NCBI GenBank assembly: GCA_010405405.1
Contig: MU004231.1
Location: 1,109,736 to 1,173,735 of the forward strand
DNA: 64,000 nucleotides
Source: Microthyrium microscopicum
Lineage: Eukaryota > Ascomycota > Dothideomycetes > Microthyriales > Microthyriaceae
Direction of reading: 5' to 3'
The position numbers were made by a program, and so were the translations under genes. Position 1 is the first letter of the stretch, and each line of letters begins with the position of its first letter. The notes under the pieces were generated by a model that ran no database searches, had not been told where the DNA came from, and saw only the letters and a program-made list of their open reading frames with translations. Of the stretch, positions 30,730-40,798 are shown in pieces.

Positions 30730-31473
30730 CTACCTTCTCTGATCAGGGATTCCTATCGTAAATGCCAAAGTACAAACCTTTCTGTATATTTGCTCCGCTT
30801 CCTTCTTTTCCTCCAATATCTCTTGCCGACAGAGTTCCGCAAGGCCAAATTGAGACGAAAGGCGGTTTAAATTGTTTTCAGGGGCATGTTCTAGACCTTT
30901 GACAGCTTTTCTTTGTTGGTGGAGCAGCATCGTTCTCTCTTCCTCGAGTTCTTCGGGTGTTGGTAGTGGGGCGTCAAAGTCGATGTCTCCCGGATCGAAG
31001 CGAGTAAACCTTGTAGGAGGAAGATACCATTCATCTGTGATCCCTTTCTTGATTATCTCTGCAGAAATGTTGCGATAGAGCCAGTCGGCCTTCTCATGGA
31101 ATCCTATCCTTTCATAAAGCTTCGCAAGATCGAACTGCGTCGCCAACCTTGTTCGATTGTTTGCGCGGACGTTGCAATTGGCAAAGTTGGAAAGCTTCCT
31201 CTCTAATTCTCGCTGCACAAATTCTGATTCATTGGATGGAAAAAGGAAAAAGCAATCAAATTGTCGAGTGAGGCCTTCCATTGAAAGTTGAAAGTGATCG
31301 GTTATGGCAATACCAGTATTCCTAGACCTCGAAGGATTGTGTCTGAGAGTGGTGCGATCAAGAAGCATTCGCTGAAAACTGGTTTGAAGACGAGAGCGAG
31401 GAGGTTGCTTAACAATCTTATATAGACTTTTTGATGCGTCCAATCCACCCAGGATCAAGGGTGCAGTAGCCAT
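30730..31473 (-). CDS. Unknown protein with TPR-like helices
   Basis: 247 residues from a clear ATG at 31473. Residues 100-140 (RLATQFDLAKLYERIGFHEKA, then DWLYRNIS) and 210-235 (RLSSQFGLAELCRQEI, then EEKKEAEQIYRKV) repeat the pattern of tetratricopeptide helices, suggesting a protein-interaction scaffold, possibly a shortened relative of TPR-bearing proteins. No enzymatic domain seen. The 3' end faces the orphan gene at 30206, 71 bases apart. The C-terminus ends abruptly after the second TPR-like helix, so a further exon or a truncation is possible. Confidence 0.5.
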   Translation of the reverse strand: MATAPLILGGLDASKSLYKIVKQPPRSRLQTSFQRMLLDRTTLRHNPSRSRNTGIAITDHFQLSMEGLTRQFDCFFLFPSNESEFVQRELERKLSNFANCNVRANNRTRLATQFDLAKLYERIGFHEKADWLYRNISAEIIKKGITDEWYLPPTRFTRFDPGDIDFDAPLPTPEELEEERTMLLHQQRKAVKGLEHAPENNLNRLSSQFGLAELCRQEILEEKKEAEQIYRKVCTLAFTIGIPDQRR

Positions 31474-32285
31474 GGATGCTACGCCTTATTATGGAGGGCG
31501 AAGAGGCTGGGTTGATCATGCATTTCAAGTAGACCTTGTTTAGTATTGGTACGTTTTCGCCGTCTGCTTGACGCGATTCACAAGCCATACAGCCTCTTTT
31601 CATGCGTATGCTGTACAGCCTGCAAATGAAGAAGCTCTTGGACTACCGCCAGACGATGCGCCTTTCATCTTGGGCGTAATAGTGGTAGACAACCATCAGC
31701 TACACCATCACTGCTTAGGTGATGTAACGATAAACCGGCTTCGCCTTGTCTTCCCGTGGTGCTTGCCCGTTGTGTCGTCGTTTATCATCTATGGCTTAGC
31801 ATGGCATTCGTCATCTCCTGCATTGCCTGTGGGTCAGGTCTGGTACGCATGAAGCACGAGTCGTCGCCCGACATGGCCATGCTACACCAGCTCAGCCTCT
31901 CGGCAGAGAAGAGGCGATGCATCACTATTCTCAAGAAACATCGACTCCACTGGGGAGCTTCTGTGGTTGATCTTCACCCTGACTTATCCATGTGAGGTGA
32001 GACCGGAAAGGTCCGTCTCCAGCATCGCCCCTTTCACGGCTTTCAAAGCTGTATGCGCATTGATTGCAAGCCTGACTTGTGGAGGCGCTGCCGTGCCGTC
32101 TCGGGACAATTGTTTGCCGGTTTTTAGATTAGGTCATGCGAGCGCCGAGATGTAGGTCCATGGACCTGGAGTATAAAGAGCCGTGTCTATACGTCCTAGA
32201 ATTCAATCAGCACAGGTCTATTTCACTTCATCATCTAATCACATTTGAATACAACCCGCATCCCAATACATCTCGCATCGAAGAT
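31474..32285. other. Intergenic
   Basis: Short overlapping open frames only, none with recognisable content. A TATA-like ATAAAGA box and the bZIP leader lie near its right end (about 32173). Confidence 0.3.
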
Positions 32286-33064
32286 ATGGCAGCTTGCGTC
32301 CCTAAGCACACCGAGAACCCGCTTCCCGCGTTCCAAGGAGACAGAATGGAACACTACGTAGCCTCCACTACCTACGAGAGCGCATCAGACTCGTACGTCC
32401 TGCTCACGACACTATAAGTTCGGCACTAACCTTCAGTAGCACTGATTTCGTCTTTCTGGACCCAAATCAATATTTTCAATCAGAGCTTTTCAGTCTCGGC
32501 ATGATGCCAACGGCCGACGCTCTCGAGGCGTACTGCGATTATGGCGACCTCGTAGAATACTCATTCGAACCCTATATCGCAACAGCATCTGCGCCCATAA
32601 CAGAAGGTCACCTCAATCATTCCATGAGTCCTCTTGAACGAACGCAGCCCAACGCCGGCTTATCACTTTCAACGAATAAAGAAATCCTTCCAAGAGAGAA
32701 TCCAACCGTCACCGTCCAGCAAGTGGCCAGCGATAAGAGGGGTAACACGCCAACAAAGAAAGAACAGCGTAATCTAGCCCGACAAAGACGGCGGCTAAGG
32801 AACAGAGTGACCGCGTAAGTTCTTCAATCTGCGATTGTTCAAACTATAAGCACTGACATTAGCCACAGAGCGGAGTCTCGCGAGAGGAAGAAAGCTGAAT
32901 TGGAAGAACTACAACAGAGAGTTGAAGCCCTGCTCAAACGAGAGTCTGAGCTTGAGAGACAAGTGCAGGTCTTTCAACAAGATATAAAGGTTCTTTCTCT
33001 TCAGAACGAGGTGATAACGCAGGAGAACGCTAGGTTATGCTTGGAGATGGATAGAGCTGCTTAG
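32286..33064 (+). CDS. bZIP transcription factor
   Basis: Exons 32286-32392, 32437-32814 and 32869-33064 give 226 residues. Residues 1-140 are an acidic, disordered region (DFVFLDPNQYFQSELF). The basic region spans the second intron: RRRLRNRVTA + AESRERKK has the canonical Asn-x7-Arg spacing only if the acceptor at 32868 is used; an acceptor 6 bases earlier would insert two residues. A leucine zipper follows (LEELQQRVEALL, ERQVQVF, VLSLQNEV, TQENARLCLE). It should bind DNA as a dimer in the nucleus. Targets unknown; the basic region is of the general Hac1/HY5-like kind. Confidence 0.8.
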
Positions 33065-33438
33065 AAGTCGTGTGTGTAGGGTTCGGTCATTTGAGACCAG
33101 TAGCGTTGATACGTCGTTATGAAAATCAATCTGCAGTTCCTGTCCCTTCAAGTGACCAGCTGTGACTGAAGAAGAAATGGATGGACGATGGATTTGAGTA
33201 TGGTCCAAGCTCAGCCTTTCCCGCCGTCGGCCCGGCGCACGCTTTAGGCCAATAGGGTTTTAGCGAGCGGCAGGCCTGGTCTCGGAAGATCTATTTCGTT
33301 CTACCTGCAAAGTCTGTACGGGAAGCGCGCTTAAGCATGAGTTTGCCCCAAGTATTTCAGGATTGATCTTCAAAAAAGAGCAAGTTCTATGAATCGAAAC
33401 AAGAAATACGCTGATATACGCCTCAACAACCACGATTC
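33065..33438. other. Intergenic
   Basis: No gene supported. Confidence 0.3.
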
Positions 33439-35829
33439 TTAAAGCGGAAGAAAGCCACTGGAGCGACCTGTGATCTCATCTGTCGTCGTGCCATTTCCCA
33501 ACGCCAGGCCTCCGCTTTGGGGTAGCTCGTCTAGGCTCCTAGCCACAGCATCCCAATCTCCGTAGAACTCATGTACTCTCACGTCACTTTCTTCTCCGTC
33601 TTTGGAAATCAGCCCATGGCCCATAGTGGCGCCCCACAAGCCTTCGACATTGATCGCGTGGTCATTGGCAATATCTTCGGCTTGGCGCTCCAGCTGCACC
33701 GTATAAACTGGCCCATGAATCCAGTCTTCACCATTTCTGGATGCTTCTCCTCCGGGTAGGCTTCCGCTGGGAAGAACCAGGTGCTGCCGCCGTCCTGCGA
33801 CACAGGGTGCCACGGTGTGACCCATAAGGCGGTGGCGTCGTTGACGGTGATTACTGTCATAGTCCTGCCTTTAGCCTGGTCGGTATGACATTCCAACACC
33901 GTTCGCACTGCCTTGCTTTTTCCCTGAAGTGTCTTCACGGTGTCGCCGGGGCGCAGTTTCTCGATCGGCATGGTCTTTGTGGTACCGTTGGCAGGATCTA
34001 CCACCAAAACCTTTGTGTTTCCAGCGAAACAATTACTTCCCGGCTTCCTATACCGACTCATCTTGATCGGAGTAGGAATTGGAGTAACATGGCGGCCCGC
34101 TACGGTGTCGTCGTAGGAAGGAGGCGCAGGTAGCCTTGGAGCTGGAGCCACAGGTAGCCTCGAAGCTGGAGGCGCGGGAAGTGAGTCGAAAAGGCCATCG
34201 AGCACATCAAGCTCGTTGCAAAACAGCTGGCTCCCCTTGCCATAATGCTGCGTACCCGGGTCCTTGAACGAGAAGCACTTTTGGTATTGGTGCGCCATCA
34301 GCAGGCTGGACAAGTAGTGGCGGCCCCATTTCTGCCAGCTCCCGTTTTGGAGTGCCAGCTCGATCTCGCCTTTCTTGTTCTCAGCGCCCACCAGATCCAT
34401 GATGAGACCAAGGTTGAGCGGGTCGTGAATGAAGTTGCTAGCGGGCAGTCGAGAGACTAAATGCTGTATGTCGTTGCTTGTCGGGATCCGATGATCCAAC
34501 AGCGCCTTGTGTTCGTCCCGTTCAGTAAGTGGGAACAGCTGAGAAAGAAATTCGACCAGCATCGCGCGTGAAGTATGGAAGGCTATCTCGGCGGAAGAGA
34601 GCCTTGGGTTATTGATAGAGAGTCCACTCTCGGCCGATACCCACTTGATTTCACGTCCTTGTCGATACTTTAACGTGGCCCGTATGCAGGACGACCGGAG
34701 TGAATGTCTTTGGGTTTTGGACAGCTCGCCAGAGCGGTCTCGGAGTTGGAAGAAAAGATCGCGGGACTGTCCAAACCGGATTGTTCTTAGGTTGATAGAG
34801 TATTCCACGTGAGCACCTTCTCGTTCGCTTGTGACTTTCTTAGGAGCTGCCTTGCCGATGTAAAGTCCAAGCTCCGTGAGATCCAGGAAATTTGGGTAGC
34901 TCAATGTCATGGTAGCATCGTGAGCGTATGTAACCTTCAGGTTGGCGACAGCGTGATTGAAGACAGTACCGAGCATACTGGTATCAGGGACGAAGCAGTA
35001 ATCGCCCCCGCCAAATTCGGCTATCGACTGCAGGAGGCCGTCTTGCAATTTATAGCCAAACCCAAAAGTGTGGATCGGAACAGGCATGTTCTGTAATCCC
35101 CTTTCTTTACACCACCTGCCCATCGCGGCGATGATACTATTGGAAAGACGCTCGTTGGGTTGACCATCGGTAAAGATCTTAATCGCTCCTGTCATGCATG
35201 GATTGCCACTGAGCTGGTCGAGTGCGAGTCTCATTCCGGACCACAGATACGTATATTCTTCTGGTTGCATGCTTAAGATTTTCTCCTTTGCGAAGCTCTT
35301 ATTCTTGCTATCCATGTGAAGAGCTTGGAAGAGGACCTGTGAAAAAAGCGTTAGCAGGCTTACCACAGTGGGTGAAAGGATTTGTTACCTTGCAATCCGT
35401 TGAAAATGTTACCACGCAAAGTGTATCATGCTTGTTGAGGCTCTCAACGAGGGTACACGCGGCATGTTTTGTTAAGTCAAGTACCGTGAACCCCTTCTGT
35501 TCCGATTCCTCGCCTTCACTACTTGGAGGTACGGGCGCTAGATCATTCATACTTCCTGATACGTCAATCAACAGTACAAGCTCCATAGGTCCACGGGTCT
35601 CATTTGCGACTGGCTCTGCGGGTGGAACTACCTTAACGATGAGACCGTCGCGATCAACTCGGTGAACTGAGACTTTGCAGGCAAACTGCGGCTGTGGTAC
35701 GGAGTCTTCTTTGATGCGGAGTGCAAGATGGGTGGGACTGTGGTCGGGCATAATGATATCGTAGTCGTCATCCTTCTCCTTCTTCTCGTCGTTGACCGCC
35801 TCGTTGATCGTTCCGTTGAGCCAAGTCAT
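33439..35829 (-). CDS. vWA-Hint domain protein, frame disturbed near the C-terminus
   Basis: Exons 35829(or further right)-35389 and 35336-33609. The von Willebrand A domain opens with LVLLIDVSGSMNDL (MIDAS Asp-x-Ser-x-Ser) and continues through FTDGQPNERL; a middle part with GLYIGKAAPKKV and a Pro-rich linker precedes a Hint domain (NCFAGNTKVLV, IEKLRPGDTVKT, TPWHPVSQDGG). In this frame it stops at 33609, but the typical C-terminus of the family (VYTVQLERQAEDIANDHAI, GATMGHGL, RSLDELP) is read in another frame down to 33439; no intron can join the two, so a one-base shift or assembly error near 33715 is likely. First ATG in the exon is 35829; an upstream exon with MSSIPPSLAQHL is possible. 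Confidence 0.65.
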
Positions 35830-36576
35830 AGGTGCTCGCTCGATCCCAGTGAATGATAAAGCTGATGAGAGAGATGGTGGAACCTGTGAGGGCGAATGAC
35901 GTTTCAATTGTTGGGTTGTTAGGATATGATAAAAAGTTGAATGTGCGAGAGACTTTCGTTGGAGTCAATGCCACGGTGGGAATTGAAAGATGCTGTGCCA
36001 GAGATGGCGGTATGCTAGACACCAGAAGCTCTCCTTATATGTACACACAGAGGGCATGTGCCAGCGGGCGGTGATGTGGCTATGGTATGAATTGCATGGA
36101 AGCAACTGCATGATTGCCTTGAAATCATATGAGAGATGATGCAAGATTGGGCCATCTGGTACAGCCCAAGCCGCAGGACTCAGTAGGGATGATCCAAGCC
36201 TACGAACGATGCTGTGCATTCACGAGCAGTCCGGTAAGGTCGAACCCTGGCCGTGGCTCGTTGCCCGAACGCATAGAGATGGCAACTGCTTGCTGTGCCT
36301 CCTGCGCCTTGTCTTGTCCGGTGATATGCCTCCAACATGTTTCTTCTCGAGATGTGCCGCCTGTTCATTCGCTTCGTAGGAAGGCTTCAGAGAACCGCCA
36401 CCGCCATAACGTGACGAGATGAAAGGCGAAGTAGAACCAGCGGACGTGGCTCTCAGAGGTGAAAATGTAGAGCGCGCAGCGTATAAGTGCTAAAGAAGTT
36501 CAGAAACTTCCTGCTCAAACGCATCTGCAACGATTCGAATCTTTCAAGACCAGTCAATTCCACCGCAACACTTCAA
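35830..36576. other. Intergenic, possible 5' exon of the vWA-Hint gene
   Basis: 35880-36022 on the minus strand may be first exon plus intron (branch point CTAAC near 35920). The rest shows no supported gene. Confidence 0.3.
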
Positions 36577-37277
36577 ATGGACGATTTCGTGCTGCTCCCT
36601 ACCTGCGAAGGTATAGAAATGGCTGTAGGCTTCTGCCGCGATCTCGACTCATCCAGGTGCTAATAAACTTTTCCAGGAATCTATTGGCGCTGCCGACACT
36701 GTCAAATATGATGTCTCTTACAGATCAGCTCTCGAGTCACTTGGCGAGAAGTCAAAGGATAAAAATCATGTGGTCGGGACTGCACCAGCCAATAATTCTC
36801 AAAACGTTGCAATAAATGGTCAAGAACTGAATGGTGAGTAAATAGTTCATCACTCCGAGATCGAGCCTGAACTGTGGTTTAGCAATTCTAGCACTCTGTA
36901 ACCGCACACAAAGCAATACTGCAACTCTGGCAATTGCTTTTCTCCAGTTGCAACAGCGCGAGTCACTTCAACAGACGCAGAACTGGAGGCTGGAACAAAG
37001 AATTTCGACTCTAGAGATGCATATCTGGAGGCTAGAAAACCAACTCTTACAACAAGACTGTGTGTTTGTGCGCAGGGACGAACAAGAAGACCGGCTCAGT
37101 GGAATTGACGAGCAGATGGAAACAATCAGGAACGATATCGATATGTTCGGTGACAGAATCTTGGAGCTTGAAAGCGGCAGCGGAGATTCGAAAGGACATT
37201 CAGATGCTGACCTGGCTGGGGCAAAGGCTCTTCTCGGACTAACGATGGGTAATAGTGGTTCGGAAAGCTCTGTTTAG
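36577..37277 (+). CDS. Orphan coiled-coil protein
   Basis: Exons 36577-36610, 36657-36833 and 36883-37277 give 201 residues; phases agree only with the acceptor at 36656. N-terminus MDDFVLLPTCEGANKLFQE, then a short variable region, then a coiled coil of about 80 residues (LEQRISTLEMHIWRLENQLL, DRLSGIDEQMETIRNDI) and a Ser/Gly tail. No family recognised. The next gene on the same strand is also a small coiled-coil orphan. Confidence 0.5.
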
Positions 37278-37360
37278 AAAGTCAAGGATGTGTGATAGTA
37301 TGATTGACTTACACTGTTTCAAGCTGTTCACCTTTCTTGACTTGCGTCTCTACTTGTGAA

Positions 37361-37541
37361 GGGGACCAAAAATGGGACCCGGCGGTATAACATCTTCGCC
37401 ATATCCTGGTGTCCTCTCATTGGTCGTAATTAGCTGGGATTCAGCCTGATCCATGCTGCACCGCCACGGATAGGGTAAGCCTGGTCATTGAGCAACCAAT
37501 CAAGTGATTGGATGTCTGGGGGGACCATTTTTGGTCCCCCC
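37361..37541. repeat. MITE-like repeat with GGGACC-type ends, copy 2 (locus E)
   Basis: GGGGACCAAAAATGGGACCC (37361-37380) and, inverted, the palindromic GGGGACCATTTTTGGTCCCC (about 37520-37539) bound 181 bp. The interior matches copy 1 at 29756 (TAGCTGG, CCATGCTGCACCGCCACGG, CAACCAATC). It lies 90 bases before the next ATG. Confidence 0.65.
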
Positions 37542-37630
37542 AGGAAAATCAATTGAAATACGCTCGATGATGGAATTCAAGATTGCTTAAACAATTACAA
37601 TACTTCGCTGCAACACAGAGAGAGAGAGAT

Positions 37631-38396
37631 ATGGAGAGAAAAATGCGTCAGAGTAATGTCGACCGTGACCAGTGGAGAGTATTGTGCCGTGAGCGGCTCT
37701 CAAAACACATTCGTAAGTCAACAGAAAACTTCATGGAAATATAGCTTACACCATTGGAGAAAGCACTCTTGGAATCAACGTAAAGCCGTCTGAAGTTCGC
37801 CTCAGTCCTACCCCAAACGACCCATATGCTTGGAAGATCTTGCCTGAAAAACGCAAAACTTTTTCAGAGATATTCACCAAGAATCTAAGCCAGCATTCCA
37901 TCAACGCATACAAAGCTTTATGTGAAGGAGTGGGAATCTCATTTGAGGCTGTATATGCATCTACCTATGATACCAGCAAATTGGACCAGCTCACTCCTGT
38001 AAGCTCAAGTTCAAGACGTCACACCTGCGAGATCTTTCTAATGCATATATATAGCTTCGAACAGACGACGTTAGCTTCAGTACCAAGATCGATCATCTAC
38101 AAGGTGCAAATGCCAAGCTTCAAGAGGAGATTGAAGTATGGAAGGAGAAGGCAACCAAGGAATCTCAGCGAGTGAAGCTTACAGAAGAACAGTACTGCGG
38201 AGTCCGCGAGAGTTTAGAAGAACAGCTTCGCAAGATGTACGAGAGTAATCAGCAGCTTCATGAGCAGGTGGAGAGATATGCAGCCAGCACAGAGTACTTG
38301 AAAGACATGCTTGCGAGATGCTTCGAAGGTTTAGGAACGGCATTGCCAGTGTTGGAGGAGATGAAGAAGGGTGTTTCGTCAGTAGTAGTCTCTTAA
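37631..38396 (+). CDS. Orphan coiled-coil protein
   Basis: Exons 37631-37712, 37760-37998 and 38055-38396 give about 220 residues. The first intron may instead end at 37744, which adds five residues. N-terminal half: RDQWRVLCRERLSKH, KTFSEIFTKNLSQHS, then ALCEGVGISFEAVYAST. C-terminal half is a long coiled coil (KIDHLQGANAKLQEEIEVWK, EEQLRKMYESNQQLHEQVE). The MITE-like repeat directly precedes it and may supply its promoter. Function unknown. Confidence 0.5.
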
Positions 38397-38961
38397 GTCG
38401 ATAGAGCTACTTGCAGGAATAGAAAGGCCAGCTTAGGTCTTTGATTTTAGTTTTAGACGCGGGGCCACGTACAAAGAATGGAAGATTCATTCAGTACACC
38501 GAATGTCAATGGCTTGGAGAAGAACCCGCCTTGAAGCAGTTGATCAGCAGCTGCTCCGTAAGATGCATTTGACTGGCACGCTAGAGCCGATTACAAAATG
38601 GCAATCATTTGCCACTACCTCCTCCTAGCAAATGCGCCCACATCCACTTTCACACACGTTGCTACTCGATCCAACAATCCCCATTTCAGGAACGGTGGAT
38701 TAAGGCTCCGAAACTTTTCTTCGTGGAGGCGAATGGGCTTTAGGTTCACTCTAGTCTCGATCCACGATGTCTGTCCGCCAATGCTGCACAGTGAGGTAGG
38801 TCTGTACGCCAAGAGCGTTGCACCAGGGCGCGACTAAAAGGCGAAAACTGTTGGAGTAGATGTTGGCTTTGACGATGGTAAGAACAACGATTGTGACGGA
38901 TCTGCCAGACTGAACCGTTTGGTCCGTTAGCCACCGCATAGATATTGGGAAACCACAGCTC
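38397..38961. other. 3' flank of the PAS gene
   Basis: Minus-strand open pieces (ANIYSNSFRLLVAPWCN, ALGVQTYL) look like a possible further 3' exon of the PAS gene, but no consistent joint was found. Confidence 0.3.
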
Positions 38962-40029
38962 CTACCAGCTTTGAGAAGCGTGCGGAACGAGTGAGCTTGC
39001 ATGACGAAGGATAACAACGATACCATCAGAGCTGCGAGACATAAATGCTTCCACATCTGTGGGCATGGCAGTCGACGCGAGGGACGCCTCTGACTGCGAT
39101 GGTGACTCTCGTTCTCCCTGCCAGGCATGCTCGACTGCTTTAACTGCTGCTAGAGGTCTTTCTACTCCTGAAGTCCTCGACTCGCCGTATGCAGTTTTCG
39201 CTTCCGTGCCGTAATAAGAGTCTTCGCCCGACTCATCGTCCGTGTTGGGACCATAACGTTGGAATCGAAGATGCGCAATCAACTCTTCGCCGCTGACTTT
39301 GACAGTCTCCAAGCATTCGACCGCGTTTGAGAGGCAGGGTCGAGAGATGCAGGAGTAGAAACTGCGGCCAACCATATCCTCGCTAGGAACCCCAATTATA
39401 TGCTCGATGCCACTAGTGGCGTACATTATTGTCAAGGACCGGGTGTGGCGATTTAAAAAGAGCGCTGCACAAGGCTCTTGGTATCCGTAGCAGGCAGGTT
39501 GGAGCGATTTTGACGACAAGTTATGTCGCAGGTAGCATTGGGGATCTGTGAGCGAGAACGCGAGTAAACGACGGATAATTGGGGCGTATGATCTGCGAAC
39601 TACCTATCATTAGCACTGCAGGTTGGAGGACTGGAGCTACATACGACTGTTCGAGCGATGCGCAGTGGTGCAAGTGAACACCACATTGTAGACGACACTG
39701 AAGCATGTCTCGCAAACGAGCAGGCTTCCATCGCGCTTGCGGAGCTCAGAAAGTATGAGGGCTGAAGCCTTATCCATGGAAACAGCTCGATGGTGATTCC
39801 GGGCGACGAGGTCGTGGTCTACGGGATGAAAGAAGTTCCACGCTGACCTGCCAATGACCTCATGAGGCATGTAGCCAAGGGTATCAAAAATAGAATCCGA
39901 AGAGTACAATATGAGCGCATTTTGTGTGCGATCTATTCAGCTTGCGCGCGGTCAATGCACTGTGGTTTTGAAATCGACGGGAAGGAGGCCGGAAAGCTTA
40001 CCGTGGATGGTTATGAAGGCACTTTCCAT
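38962..40029 (-). CDS. PAS-domain protein
   Basis: Exons 40029-40002, 39932-39645 and 39599-38962 give 317 residues with consistent phases. The start MESAFITIHD is the usual N-terminus of a fungal PAS family. A first PAS domain (ALILYSSDSIFDTLGYMPHE, then GRSAWNFFHPVD) is followed by a second, weaker one (ALFLNRHTRSLTIMYATSG, EHIIGVPSEDMVGRSFY) and a C-terminal DGIVVILRHA. PAS domains sense ligands or partners; there is no DNA-binding or kinase domain, so it may act as an adaptor. A C-terminal exon may be missing. Confidence 0.7.
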
Positions 40030-40798
40030 ACTGTTTGTCTCTACCGCGTATGCGCGTATTTGTTGTTGGCCGACTGGGGAGCATGTGAAGAGGACAAGAA
40101 GTGAATCTGAGATCAAAAGCTGAAATGAAACTGAAGAGGACGAAAGCTAGAGGTGTTGATCGTACAATCTGATGGAGAAGACGCCAGCGACCCGCCCGTC
40201 TTGCATCTGCCACCTCGCTTCATTTGCCGCGACGCGCATAGGATATCAATGGCTTCGCGAATCTTCAATGCTGGAAGCACATTGGCCCTGCGCCAGAATG
40301 ATGGGTTCCACAAGATTGTGTCTTGCGTTGGAAGTGGGGAAATCGGGGTTCGGGCCGGCCAGAGCACTAATGCAGGTAACAATCTCCTCAGATTCTGACA
40401 TACTCCTATGACCTGAACATTGACGGTGAAAAGCAATGGAGGGAAAGACGATGTATGGGAGGTTAATATGGGAGGTTAATTGGCTCAAACGAGACGTTGA
40501 AGTGGGGGGGAGGGAACATGAGGAGGCCCGGTCGCATCAGCGTGTTGATTAGTCATCCTGCCAGGCCATCAGCCGTAAGTGCCCAGAGCTGCGGAGCAAG
40601 GAGGAACTATTCAGGCAAAGTGCAGGCCGGAATTTCACAGCAAAGTCCTCCAGCTGGAAAATAATAGCATAAAGATTGGAGCGATTCTTCAATATACTCG
40701 TAAATCATGAGACTTCAAACATTCAAAGACGAGTTACCATTCTTTCATCGTGATATTGACCATTAAACATAAACGCCTATGGACTGGCATCAGCTTCT
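40030..40798. other. Intergenic
   Basis: Upstream region of the PAS gene and 3' flank of the recombinase gene; no gene supported. Confidence 0.35.

Noticed and set aside
36180-36422. Possible tRNA-like stretch with GGTCGAACC
   Set aside because: Only one arm fits; no A box or matching acceptor stem.
38746-39128. Extra minus-strand frames as separate genes
   Set aside because: They overlap the PAS gene's last exon; at most they are a decayed or missed 3' exon.
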